DNA from: Brasilonema sennae CENA114 | Lineage (GTDB): Bacteria; Cyanobacteriota; Cyanobacteriia; Cyanobacteriales; Nostocaceae | Direction of reading: 5' to 3' | DNA length: 64,000 nt | Assembly: GCF_006968745.1 (NCBI RefSeq) | Contig: NZ_CP030118.1 | Span: 4,554,399-4,618,398, forward strand | In this document: positions 16,760 to 25,188 of the stretch, in pieces | How the letters are laid out: each line of letters starts with the position of its first letter | Position numbering within the stretch: the stretch's first letter is position 1 | The notes under the pieces: model-generated | Databases searched by the model: none | What the model was told of the DNA's origin: nothing | What the model saw: only the letters and a program-made list of their open reading frames with translations | Made by a program: the position numbers and the translations under genes

Positions 16760-18998
16760 GGTTGTAAAAGCTAATTGCGGGTGATTTGCCGTTAGAATCA
16801 GATTTGGAGGATGGAAACACCAAACCATTTACCAAATTATTTGTTGACGGGGCAACTTCGTCTAGGAAATCTAAGTGATCGCCTCTTTGATGGCGTAGTT
16901 CTTGGGGAGTTCCTTGGATTTTCACGCGCCCAAGTTCGAGCAGTACAATCCAATCAGCTCGCTGGATCACTTTTGGGCGATGACTAATCATAATTGTGGT
17001 TTTCCCAGTTCGGTAGTACAGCAATTTATCTAGCACTTGCGCTTCACTCACCGGGTCGAGAGCGCCAGTGGATTCATCTAAAATAAGTACAGGCGGTTCA
17101 GTAACTATCGCTCTTGCTATGGCTAATCTCTGCCGTTGTCCACCAGAGAGATTCGCGCCGAATTCTCCTAAAACGGTTTGATACTTGTCGGGCAGTTTAC
17201 TGATAAACTCATCTGCACCTGCAATCTGGCAAGCCCTGACAATTTGTTCAAAAGATATGTGGGGATAGCTGAAGCGGAAGTTGTCAATAATTGAGCGACT
17301 CCAAAAGTGCGGTTCTTGAGGCACAAGCACCACCTGCTGTCGCAGACATTCCAAGGAGAGGTCTTGCTGGTTATAGATGCCATAGCGGATATTACCAGAC
17401 TGGGGAGAATATAAACCAGCAATCATTTTGGCGAGAGTACTTTTGCCACAGCCAGATTTACCAATCAGGGCAATCACTTGACCACCTGGTATAGTTAAGG
17501 AAAAATCTTCCAAAAGGTCAACTCTACCAGCATGGTGAAAGTTGAGGTTAGTGCAGGTAATATCTGCATCACCAGGAATTTCTACCTGTGGCTTTTTAAA
17601 GTCGTTTTCGTCTTCTGGAGTGGCGTCAATTACCTCTGTCAAACGTTGGATGACAATCTGGGCGGTGATAAACTCATCAACTAACCCGATGACTGAACCC
17701 AGAAAGCCGAGAAAGTTGCCACTCAAGCCACTATACGCCATCAGCTGACCGATGGTTAAAGTGCGATTAATCACTAAATAGCTACCTAACCAAAGTAAGG
17801 CAATACTAGTGAAATTGGAAAGAATACCGGTGATTGTGCTGCTGTAAAGCCCCAACTTCATCGTAGTCCAGCCCAAGTTAGCAAGACGACCAAAATTAGT
17901 CTGATACTCTTGCCAAGCTTGGGGAGTCGCTTGGGTAGTTTTAAGCACCTGGACACCGCGAAAAGTTTCAACGAGAAAGCCTTGGTTTTCTGTACCTAAG
18001 ACAATCATGTTGCGGGTTTTCTGACGCAAGGCGGGGAGAAAAAGCAGGTTGATTCCTGTGACGATGACAAAGGCGGCTAAGGAAGCCAGAGTCAGTCCCC
18101 AACTGTAGAACAGCATCAAGCCCAAGGAAACCACGGCAATAAAAAATTGGCTGGGTAAACCGAGGACAATTTGAGAAACTAAGGCATTGATGGCATGAAC
18201 ATCGGCAATGCGGCTAACGACTTCCCCACTGCGCCGTCCTTCAAAATACTCTAGGGGCAAGTGCAGGAGTTTTCGACCGTATTCCAAAAGCAGTCCTAAT
18301 TGCAGCCGCTGGCCAAAGTGACCAATTAGGTGAGATTGTACCAAACCAATGGCACTTCTAAATAAGTTCATAGCAATGACCCCAATTGCTACTGTCGTCA
18401 GCAGTTGGGTATCTCCCCGCACCAGCACGTCATCCGTAAGCAGTTGCATCATCAAGGGAGAGACAAGCGACAGCAGTCCAATGGCGATATTGATGGCGAT
18501 CGCTTGAGCTAAAATGTTGCGATAGGGCAAAACACGCGCAATAAAGCGTCCAAAGCCACCAATTTTATCTTCAGGTTGCTCGCTAAAGCGGCTGTCATCT
18601 GGCTCTAACAACAGCATGATACCATTGCCCCAACCCTTGATTAACTCCTCGCGGGTGAGGTAACGGATGCCAACACCTGGATCAGCAAGTGCATATTTTT
18701 TCCCCTTTTGCCCGTATAAAACGACCCAGTGGTAGCCTTTCCAGTGTATAATGGCGGGCAGCGAAATTTTGTGCAAAGAGTCGAGCAATTGCGGGGAAGC
18801 TTTGACTTGGCGGGCATTGAATCCGAGGGCTTCTGCACCCCGGCTTAATCCCAATAGGGAGGTTCCCCTAGAACCTGTGCCTACGCATTCCCGGACGCGA
18901 TTGAGGGTAAATGTGCGTCCGTAATATTTAGCAATGGTGGCTAGGCAGGCGGCTCCACAGTCTTCTTCACTATGTTGTTGGATAATTGGGTATTTCAT
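16749..18998 (-). CDS. Peptidase-containing ABC exporter (C39), PCAT type
   Basis: This 749-residue protein has an N-terminal C39 peptidase with catalytic Cys14 (EEDCGAAC), His90 (GYHWVVLYG) and Asp106 (LADPG). A six-helix exporter membrane domain (about 160-440) follows, then a nucleotide-binding domain with Walker A GKSGCGKST, signature LSGGQRQRL and Walker B VLILDEST. All catalytic residues are present. The family cleaves leader peptides after Gly-Gly and exports the rest, and two genes just upstream encode proteins with exactly such leaders. The membrane domain is conventional. It resembles the HetC/bacteriocin exporter class of cyanobacteria, but nothing ties it to heterocyst control. 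Confidence 0.92.
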   Translation of the reverse strand: MKYPIIQQHSEEDCGAACLATIAKYYGRTFTLNRVRECVGTGSRGTSLLGLSRGAEALGFNARQVKASPQLLDSLHKISLPAIIHWKGYHWVVLYGQKGKKYALADPGVGIRYLTREELIKGWGNGIMLLLEPDDSRFSEQPEDKIGGFGRFIARVLPYRNILAQAIAINIAIGLLSLVSPLMMQLLTDDVLVRGDTQLLTTVAIGVIAMNLFRSAIGLVQSHLIGHFGQRLQLGLLLEYGRKLLHLPLEYFEGRRSGEVVSRIADVHAINALVSQIVLGLPSQFFIAVVSLGLMLFYSWGLTLASLAAFVIVTGINLLFLPALRQKTRNMIVLGTENQGFLVETFRGVQVLKTTQATPQAWQEYQTNFGRLANLGWTTMKLGLYSSTITGILSNFTSIALLWLGSYLVINRTLTIGQLMAYSGLSGNFLGFLGSVIGLVDEFITAQIVIQRLTEVIDATPEDENDFKKPQVEIPGDADITCTNLNFHHAGRVDLLEDFSLTIPGGQVIALIGKSGCGKSTLAKMIAGLYSPQSGNIRYGIYNQQDLSLECLRQQVVLVPQEPHFWSRSIIDNFRFSYPHISFEQIVRACQIAGADEFISKLPDKYQTVLGEFGANLSGGQRQRLAIARAIVTEPPVLILDESTGALDPVSEAQVLDKLLYYRTGKTTIMISHRPKVIQRADWIVLLELGRVKIQGTPQELRHQRGDHLDFLDEVAPSTNNLVNGLVFPSSKSDSNGKSPAISFYNHDA

Positions 18999-19035
18999 AA
19001 TTTGTATATGGAATCTTTGATCATCTGCAAGATAA

Positions 19036-19054
19036 TCGGGGCAGAAAGCCCCGA
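19036..19054 (-). terminator. Hairpin between precursor genes and C39 exporter gene
   Basis: A seven-bp perfect stem TCGGGGC / GCCCCGA with a five-base loop lies in the 137-bp gap between the 19136 stop and the exporter start at 18998. It may act as a partial terminator, giving more precursor than exporter. Downstream T content on the minus strand is modest. Confidence 0.45.
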
Positions 19055-19135
19055 CAATGTTGAATATTTAACTCCTGAGAACCAAAAGTTTGACCCTGGA
19101 GTTATTGACGATGCCAAAGTTTTCAGGAGTGCTTT

Positions 19136-19537
19136 TTAAGCATAGACCGCGTAGGTTACGTCATAAATAGAGCCACTTCCACTAATGCGTAGTGTTTTGG
19201 AACCGTTTGTAGGAGTGGTTCCAACAGTAAAACCGCCTAGATAGTCATCGTCACCAGCCAAACCGCCGTCGGAATCAAACAGATTAATGCTTGCAGTCCC
19301 ACTAAATTGCTTCCATTTGAAGAAATTGGCGGTTTCACCAGTATCTACGTCGTTAGTTGTACTGGTTTGGTCTCCATTTATCCTGGCATATACGTCGTCT
19401 CCGTTACTCCAACCGAAGTCTGCACCTGCTTTAATTGCAGTGGCTTTATACAAGTAAAGCCAAGCACCACCTTCGATGACAGCTCCTTGTTCGGGAGTTA
19501 ATTCGGTCACCAGTTGTTCATGTTGATTGTCTTTCAT
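19136..19537 (-). CDS. Double-glycine-leader exported protein 1
   Basis: The start is the ATG at 19537 (MKDNQHEQ), preceded by TAGGAGAAAAAAG. The 133-residue product has a 24-residue leader ending VIEGG (ELTPEQGAVIEGG), the C39 cleavage signature, and a 109-residue core. The core is acidic and probably beta-rich, with aspartate clusters (DFGWSNGDD, FDSDGGLAGDDD) that could bind calcium. It has no cysteines, so a lanthipeptide or disulfide bacteriocin is unlikely. The leader resembles the cyanobacterial CTB-type bacteriocin leader class. The gene is directly upstream of the C39 exporter. The core is much longer than usual bacteriocins; an exported adhesive or calcium-binding protein is an alternative. 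Confidence 0.75.
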   Translation of the reverse strand: MKDNQHEQLVTELTPEQGAVIEGGAWLYLYKATAIKAGADFGWSNGDDVYARINGDQTSTTNDVDTGETANFFKWKQFSGTASINLFDSDGGLAGDDDYLGGFTVGTTPTNGSKTLRISGSGSIYDVTYAVYA

Positions 19538-19774
19538 CTTTTTTCTCCTAATTAAGTGTGAATTGTTCTGTGTCGTTCCTTGAGGAACTATAGTTTTGGA
19601 AAGCAAACGCAAAACTTGTTGTTTTGATCTGCTACCTACTTCTCGGTGAATTACGTCTGTGTTTTATGCAAACCATTAGTTCTTGTAACATTTCTTCACC
19701 AAACGAATGGCAAAGATGCGTCCTGAGTGTTTGGCAATAGTTACAAGACTTGCCGCGTTTAGCAAAGTGCTGCA

Positions 19775-20143
19775 TCAGGAGGTGTAGTCAACTCTTATGT
19801 CGCCAGTGACAAATACACCGTCTTCTTTATCTCTAAAGTCGATTACGTAAGTGCCTCCCCGTATATCAGTCCATGTAGTGGTATCTTTACCAACACTGGC
19901 TATCTTTCCATTTGAATTATTAGTTTTTACATTTCTAATAATTGCACCGAAGTCTGGGTTATTCGTAGCCGATTTGGTGTTGGAAGTGAGTTTGATTGTT
20001 CCACCGGGTTGCACATAGAACTCTCGTGTGGTGAGGAAGGTATCAAACTTAATAGTGGACTCGAAACTACCACCTCCTTCAACAACGGCAGCTTCTGCCG
20101 CAGTTAATTCGGTAAACAGTTGTTCATGTTGATTGTCTTTCAT
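19775..20143 (-). CDS. Double-glycine-leader exported protein 2
   Basis: This 122-residue product has a leader nearly identical to that of its neighbour (MKDNQHEQLFTELTAAEAAVVEGG, Gly-Gly at 23-24), so the C39 exporter at 16749 should process it. The 98-residue core (GSFESTIKFDTF to DIRVDYTS) is predicted beta-rich and unrelated at first sight to protein 1. The 5' leader including the Shine-Dalgarno is duplicated in front of both genes (TTCACACTTAATTAGGAG), so leader plus ribosome site were copied while the cores changed. It lies next to box A, which separates it from the divergent HTH gene. Precursor role is well supported; activity is unknown. Confidence 0.75.
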   Translation of the reverse strand: MKDNQHEQLFTELTAAEAAVVEGGGSFESTIKFDTFLTTREFYVQPGGTIKLTSNTKSATNNPDFGAIIRNVKTNNSNGKIASVGKDTTTWTDIRGGTYVIDFRDKEDGVFVTGDIRVDYTS

Positions 20144-20260
20144 CTTTTTTCTCCTAATTAAGTGTGAATTGTTCAGTTATCGATTGCCATTAATTGGTAA
20201 GTTGTAATTAACTTTCTCTTCGCTAATCACACTTCTATATTCTGAAATAAAATCTAGTAT

Positions 20261-20315
20261 CGCAAGGGGTTTAAACTTCTTATTTATGCATAAATCCATG
20301 AGTTATGTTTTCATG
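20261..20315 (+). promoter_or_regulatory. 55-bp HTH-locus box, copy A
   Basis: This contains a perfect 14-bp palindrome ATTTATGCATAAAT (20282-20295) overlapping the invariant dyad CATAA (20289-20293), nine bases, TTATG (20303-20307). It lies 118 bp upstream of the double-glycine gene (minus) and about 310 bp upstream of the HTH gene (plus), the same side of the HTH gene as in copy D. Confidence 0.65.
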
Positions 20316-20624
20316 TTTCCAATCTTTTATCTCCCCAAATAATGTTACTTGAGCCTTTAAAATTCAAGTGTAGTGATGTATTGAACTACTCTGACTAATG
20401 CAGTTTAAAAATGAGGCTATATATCTGGTTGCAGATGGTGCTTGATGCCCTGTCACAACACCAACGCCTCAAAAGCAGCACTTCTGACCGTTCACCAATT
20501 AGTGTGAACTTTTGTAACGAGTTGCGGAAATACTAGACTTTTGATTCCGAGAAGTAGGCAGAGGTTCGCAAGGAACACCCAAACGAACTTCCAACACCCC
20601 CAAGTTTTACAAAGAGGAATCGCT

Positions 20625-21179
20625 GTGGAAAACCAAAGTCTTTACCTAACACCTTTTCAGCGCAAGTTTCTGCTTAAGAGTCTAGTAACCGACTTACGTC
20701 CAGAATATCGCCGTCGTGTTGAAATCATGCTATTAGCAGATGCGGGTGAATCTCAGACACAAATCTGTGAAACTCTGGGGTGTTCTCAAGAGACTGCACG
20801 CTACTGGATTGCTATGGCACAAGCCGGGTTAGCTCATAACTGGAGCGATCGCCCGATGGGACGCCCCAAAACTGTGAATGAGGAATATCTCGCTCGCTTG
20901 AAAGAACTGGCAAGCCATAGTCCGCGTGAGTATGGCTATCCATTTCAACACTGGACAGCGCAATGGTTAAGCAAGCATCTGACAAAAGAATTGGGAATTA
21001 AAGTTAGCGCTTGCCACATTAATCGCTTGCTCAAGGAAATGGGACTTTCCACTCGACCAAAAAACAACACAACAAAGAAAGAAACTTCAAGCCAACAAAA
21101 TTGCAGCATTAGGATTAATGATTTACCATTGCACGCATCACCTAATTTTTTGTCGCAATTAAGTTTGATTGAAAATTAG
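20625..21179 (+). CDS. Stand-alone IS630-like helix-turn-helix regulator
   Basis: I choose the GTG at 20625 (184 residues); the broken paralogue has a perfect Shine-Dalgarno before the same codon. Residues 1-150 hold the two helix-turn-helix units found at the N-terminus of IS630 transposases (RRRVEIMLLADAGESQTQICETLGCSQETARYWI and YLARLKELASHSPREYGYPFQHW). The DDE catalytic domain is absent; only about 35 Ser/Asn-rich residues follow. It is therefore a domesticated DNA-binding protein or a solo IS remnant. Two copies, both adjoining a 55-bp box and divergent from export genes, argue for a regulatory role. This is inference from context. Confidence 0.65.
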   Translation: MENQSLYLTPFQRKFLLKSLVTDLRPEYRRRVEIMLLADAGESQTQICETLGCSQETARYWIAMAQAGLAHNWSDRPMGRPKTVNEEYLARLKELASHSPREYGYPFQHWTAQWLSKHLTKELGIKVSACHINRLLKEMGLSTRPKNNTTKKETSSQQNCSIRINDLPLHASPNFLSQLSLIEN

Positions 21180-21357
21180 TGTTGTAAATAATCCTGGCTG
21201 AAAAAAGTCGGGAAGTGGAGCTTTGGGCATTTACAATTGCAGAGCACTGCGTGTAGGAATGCCAGTAAAAATCTCCCCCGATCGTCTTCTACCTTAACCG
21301 TCATTGGTCGAAATATCTGGTAAGATTAGCACTATACAAGGGCACTAACCTTGACTT

Positions 21358-21429
21358 GCGGGTGTAGTTCAGTGGTAGAACGTCAGCTTCCCATGCTGAA
21401 TGTCGTGGGTTCGAGTCCCATCACCCGCT
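21358..21429 (+). tRNA. tRNA-Gly (anticodon CCC)
   Basis: There are 72 bases with a complete cloverleaf: acceptor GCGGGTG / CACCCGC, D arm GTTC-AGTGGTA-GAAC, anticodon stem TCAGC / GCTGA with loop TTCCCAT, T arm GTGGG-TTCGAGT-CCCAT, discriminator T. CCA is not encoded. Confidence 0.95.
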
Positions 21430-21750
21430 TTCAAAAAATCTTCAAAAGGTTTACTTATCAAAGGCTTTACCCGTTCGCTCACCCCTTTCACACATCCAAA
21501 ATAGCCTTTATGGGGTTCCCCTTCCCCCTGCCCCTTATTCCCCTTTAACCTTTTCCCCGCCCGAAGGGCTGTTGACAAATCGCTATACTTCCTGGACTTC
21601 GTAAGCTTTCATCGAATATATGGGGAAGGGGTTTCCTCCAGAAACCCTTGGGCGTGTACGGACGATTGCGTCCTTTGAATGCGCCGCCCCCTATGCCTAC
21701 GGCACGGCACTTTCAGAGCGGGGCTAGCGCTGCTGCTTTTAGCAGATAGC
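21430..21750. other. Repeat-rich intergenic region after tRNA-Gly
   Basis: This holds C/T-rich tracts (CCCCTTCCCCCTGCCCC) and dispersed palindromic pieces (GGAAGGGGTTTCCTCC, CCTACGGCACGGCAC). No gene is seen. Confidence 0.4.
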
Positions 21751-22152
21751 TCAAACGTTCTCTTCTTCTAAACTCTTTTTTATATGCTCATACAAAATTC
21801 GACTTTCTTCATTCTCAGAAATACTTACGCAGCGAATTAAATTTGCTGTGCATTCAGCCCCAAGAAACGCCAGCCGAACACCGTACGGAATATCTTCTAT
21901 GAAATCTTGTAACTGGTAATTCTCACAAAATTCCGCTTCGGTTTCCTCAATTTTTCCTTCATCGTTGACTGCTTCATTTTTTACGATAGAACACATGATA
22001 ATTTGAAATTTCACTTTTGTTTCTTCTATGGCGTTATAAAGTGACATCTTTTTTTCAAGAGCGTAAGCACAAGCACGTAATAATTTAGAAAAATCTTCTT
22101 GATTGCCTGCTTCAAAAAAAGTTTCTTTGTCAAATTCTGGCTCAATAATCAT
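21751..22152 (-). CDS. Conserved-looking hypothetical protein
   Basis: This 133-residue acidic soluble protein (EFDKETFFEAGNQEDFSKLLRACAYALEKKM) is probably mostly helical, with no signal peptide or membrane segment. I do not recognise a family. The codon use looks native and the frame is uninterrupted. There is no obvious operon partner: upstream is only a DUF2254 remnant, downstream are repeats and the tRNA-Gly. Confidence 0.55.
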   Translation of the reverse strand: MIIEPEFDKETFFEAGNQEDFSKLLRACAYALEKKMSLYNAIEETKVKFQIIMCSIVKNEAVNDEGKIEETEAEFCENYQLQDFIEDIPYGVRLAFLGAECTANLIRCVSISENEESRILYEHIKKSLEEENV

Positions 22153-22193
22153 CTTTAATTCTCTAACTCATTCTATAAATAACGCTACATCTG

Positions 22194-22350
22194 TTAATCC
22201 AAATATAAAACCTCTTTATCGTAGCGGTAGGGTGAGGGAAAATTTGTTTGGGCTAGGCGCGAAAGTCCGGCGCTGAGTCGGTCAATCCACCTGATGGCGG
22301 TAAAAGGGTCATTGATTCCAACACAAAGGGCTACAGTAACCATCGAACCA
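22194..22350 (-). pseudogene. DUF2254 C-terminal fragment
   Basis: The minus-strand translation gives GINDPFTAIRWIDRLSAGL followed by RLAQTNFPSPYRY and a stop at 22194. This matches the hallmark region of DUF2254 membrane proteins (GINDPFTA..CIDRL). The membrane part is gone, so this is a decayed remnant. Confidence 0.6.
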
Positions 22351-22483
22351 GCAACAGATGAAAGTAGCAATGGCGATCGCGCACAATAGTAGTGATTTCT
22401 ACAATTTGTCTTATGAAAAGATATTAAGTTGAATGTAAATCTTAGTAGAGTTTATATATTTACGCGCTCGTCGCAAAACTAAA

Positions 22484-23341
22484 ATGAGTGTTTTCTTCTC
22501 AGATGAGGCGATCGCTAGGTTAATTCAGGAAGATGTTCCTTACCTAGATTTGACAACTTACGGACTTGGCATTGGCAAGCAGCTTGGTGAAATCGAGTTT
22601 TCTACCCGTCATCCGATGACCATTAGCGCTACTGAAGAAGCTGCCAGAGTATTAGAATATTGTGGTGCTAAAGTTCATTATCAAGTGGAAAGTGGTACAG
22701 TCTGCCAGGAAAAGCAATTAATTCTTCAAGCTAGTGGCACTGCGAGCGCTTTGCATAGTGGCTGGAGAGTTGCTTTGAATTTGATGGAATATGCTTCTGG
22801 CATTGCTTCGCGTACCAGAGTATTGGTAGATACTGCTAAAACAGTAAATCAGTCTGTTTCTATTGTGACTACTCGCAAGTGTTTTCCAGGTACTAGAGCG
22901 CTTTCCATCAAAGCAGTTCTAGCTGGTGGGGGCTTTTTTCATCGCTTAGGATTATCTGAAACAGTTTTAATCTTTAACCAACACCTGATATTCCTGGGAG
23001 GTATAGTTGGGCTAACTGAGCGTATGAATGAACTGCGACGACAGTTTCAAGAACAACATATTTGCGTTGAAGTAGATACACCAGCAGATGCCTGGATGGT
23101 TGCTCAAGCAGGTGTAGATTTAATTCAGTTTGATAAAATTGCGATCTCAGATCTTGAGCCTCTGGTTTTGAAGTTGAAGCAGCAGTATCCGAACTTAAAA
23201 CTAGCAGTGGCTGGTGGTATTACCTCTGAAAATATAAAGGATTATGCTAGCACTGGTGTAGATATTTTAGTCACAAGTTCACCGTACTTCGGTAAACCGT
23301 GCGATATTGCAGTCAAAATGAGGTTGCTTCCAAATCCTTAA
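22484..23341 (+). CDS. modD: ModD-type pyrophosphorylase (NadC-like)
   Basis: This 285-residue protein has the quinolinate phosphoribosyltransferase (NadC) fold. The motif order fits the ModD branch: DEAIARLIQEDVPYLDLTT, LNLMEYASGIASRTR, VTTRKCFPGTRALSIKAVLAGGG and AVAGGITSENIKDYASTGVD. ModD proteins often accompany molybdate transport genes and are thought to act on a phosphoribosyl substrate, but their exact reaction is unsettled. No molybdate transporter gene is adjacent here. True NadC is the alternative; LATRKTxPG-like VTTRKCFPG and the GGxxxHRLGLSET segment favour ModD. Confidence 0.75.
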   Translation: MSVFFSDEAIARLIQEDVPYLDLTTYGLGIGKQLGEIEFSTRHPMTISATEEAARVLEYCGAKVHYQVESGTVCQEKQLILQASGTASALHSGWRVALNLMEYASGIASRTRVLVDTAKTVNQSVSIVTTRKCFPGTRALSIKAVLAGGGFFHRLGLSETVLIFNQHLIFLGGIVGLTERMNELRRQFQEQHICVEVDTPADAWMVAQAGVDLIQFDKIAISDLEPLVLKLKQQYPNLKLAVAGGITSENIKDYASTGVDILVTSSPYFGKPCDIAVKMRLLPNP

Positions 23342-23514
23342 AGATGAGCAACCGGAATCGATTTACCAGGACATCCTACCACCAATCCGTTTCATCCAAC
23401 CCCCTAATCCTTTACTTTTTAACTACGCTTCGTTTTTGACGTCTCTTGCTCCCTTGCGATCGCTCCTTTAAGAAAAACTTTTCAATTTACTGATATTTCC
23501 AGTTATAGTAAAAA

Positions 23515-23528
23515 AGACCAATCGGTCT
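23515..23528. promoter_or_regulatory. TetR-type operator 1 (AGACCAATCGGTCT)
   Basis: A dyad AGACC-N4-GGTCT ends six bases before the ATG of the TetR gene. Related dyads occur at 24167-24180 and 26034-26047. Autorepression is inferred. Confidence 0.65.
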
Positions 23529-23534
23529 AAAAAA

Positions 23535-24128
23535 ATGTCTAAAGGCGAAGAAACGAAAGAGAAAATTCTCCAACAAGCAGCCGAACTGTTTAATCAACAG
23601 GGGTATGCTGGCTCGTCTATTTCAGACATTATGCGTGTTACAGGATTACAGAAGGGAGGAATTTACAACCACTTCAAAAGTAAAGATGAGCTAGCACTAC
23701 AGGCATTTGATTTTGCGATCGCCCAACTCAGACAACATTATTTAGCCGCAGTCGGAACAAAACGTCATGCAGTTGAGCGCCTGCAAGCTATCTTTGATGT
23801 ATTTCACAGCAATATAAATAACCCAATCATAAAGGGAGGGTGTCCGCTGCTGAATACTGCTGTTGAGAGTGATGATGCTCATCCTGCTTTGCGCAAACGC
23901 ACTCAACAGGCGATGAACTCTTGGCGTCAGCTATTTTATCGAATTATCCAAAAAGGAATAGAAAAAGGTGAAATTCGCTCAACAGTTGACGCTGATCAAG
24001 TTATCACCATTATTATTTCCACACTTGAGGGGGCTGCAATGATGAGCAAGCTCTATGGTGACTCAATTCATCTTGAACGAGCAATCAATCATTTGACGAA
24101 TTACATCGATAGCCAATTGCGCATTTAA
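23535..24128 (+). CDS. TetR/AcrR family transcriptional regulator
   Basis: This 197-residue protein has an N-terminal TetR helix-turn-helix (ILQQAAELFNQQGYAGSSISDIMRVTGLQKGGIYNHFKSKDELA) and a C-terminal ligand domain with CPLLNTAVESDD, characteristic of the TetR_C subgroup that controls drug or aldehyde detoxification genes. An AGACC-N4-GGTCT dyad overlaps its promoter; similar dyads precede panB and the second GST gene. It therefore probably represses itself and the following genes until an electrophile or other inducer binds. The inducer is unknown. Confidence 0.88.
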   Translation: MSKGEETKEKILQQAAELFNQQGYAGSSISDIMRVTGLQKGGIYNHFKSKDELALQAFDFAIAQLRQHYLAAVGTKRHAVERLQAIFDVFHSNINNPIIKGGCPLLNTAVESDDAHPALRKRTQQAMNSWRQLFYRIIQKGIEKGEIRSTVDADQVITIIISTLEGAAMMSKLYGDSIHLERAINHLTNYIDSQLRI

Positions 24129-24166
24129 AGCAAGTCCACTTGCTTAAATTGCCTTTGCTTAAAAAA

Positions 24167-24180
24167 AGACCGCTCAGTCT
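24167..24180. promoter_or_regulatory. TetR-type operator 2 (AGACCGCTCAGTCT)
   Basis: A dyad AGACC-N4-AGTCT lies in the 173-bp gap between the TetR stop and panB. It matches operator 1 in both half-sites except one base. Confidence 0.55.
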
Positions 24181-24301
24181 GAAAAAATCATGAAAAATCA
24201 TAGTTTAACAGTTTGTGGGAGGTAGAGAATGGGAGATAGCCTATGTATACTGAGAACACCTGAGCTATTTACCTATCAACGTTAAACCAGAAGAGTTTCC
24301 T

Positions 24302-25126
24302 ATGAAAAAAGACTCAGCTTACTTGCTCGCCAAAAAGCAAAATCATCAGAAAATAGTAGCACTCACAGCGTATGACTATCCTACTGCGCTGCTGCAAGAT
24401 AGAGCTGGAGTAGATGTCATTTTTGTTGGTGACAGTGTAGGAACTAACATCTTAGGTTATGACAGTGAACAGGAAGTCACGATGGATGACATTGTCCATC
24501 ATCTTAAAGCTGTTCGACGAGGAACATCGCAAGCATATATTCTTGCTGATTTGCCTTATGCTTCTTATGAAACTCCAAAACAAGCTTTAGAGAATGCCAG
24601 AAAACTTTTAGCAAATGGAGCCGATATCATTAAGTTAGAAGGTGTTCGAGAAGAAATTGTCAAGCATCTAATTAAGCATGATATAAATGTATGTGGTCAT
24701 CTTGGCTTACTTCCACAAACTCAACAACAGAAGAAAGTACAAGGAAAAAGCTTTGAACAAGCTAAAGAATTAATTGAAGGTGCGCTAACCCTAGAAAGAA
24801 TTGGGATATCTGTACTCTTACTTGAACTTATTCCTGAAGAGCTAGGTCAAATAATCACAGAAAAAGTCAGCATACCCACGATTGGCATTGGTTCAGGTCG
24901 GTTTACTGATGGACAAGTTCTCATTGTTAACGACATTTTAGGAATCACACCTCGTAAACTTAAACTAGCAACAAAGTATCAAGATTACCAAACTCTAACT
25001 CTTCAAGCAATAGAACAGTACAAACAAGAAGTTGAGCAAAAGATATTTCCATCAGACGAAAATGTTCAACACATGGTGCAAGAAGAATTACAAAATTTCA
25101 TTCAATGGGTAAAGCAAAGTTTATGA
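24302..25126 (+). CDS. panB: 3-methyl-2-oxobutanoate hydroxymethyltransferase
   Basis: PanB (274 residues) transfers a hydroxymethyl group from methylene-tetrahydrofolate to 2-oxoisovalerate, the first committed step of pantothenate synthesis in the cytoplasm. Conserved motifs are present: VALTAYDYPTA, VIFVGDSVGTN (metal-binding Asp), IKLEG, GHLGLLPQT and IPTIGIGSG. Length is normal. Its location behind a TetR gene and before two GST genes, with a TetR-type dyad upstream, is unusual for panB and suggests a second, stress-regulated copy. Whether it is the only panB of the genome cannot be told here. Confidence 0.88.
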   Translation: MKKDSAYLLAKKQNHQKIVALTAYDYPTALLQDRAGVDVIFVGDSVGTNILGYDSEQEVTMDDIVHHLKAVRRGTSQAYILADLPYASYETPKQALENARKLLANGADIIKLEGVREEIVKHLIKHDINVCGHLGLLPQTQQQKKVQGKSFEQAKELIEGALTLERIGISVLLLELIPEELGQIITEKVSIPTIGIGSGRFTDGQVLIVNDILGITPRKLKLATKYQDYQTLTLQAIEQYKQEVEQKIFPSDENVQHMVQEELQNFIQWVKQSL

Positions 25127-25188
25127 ACACATAAAAGAACCAAAGTAGCCAGTAACTCATCCAAAATCTCAAATTTAACATCAACAAT

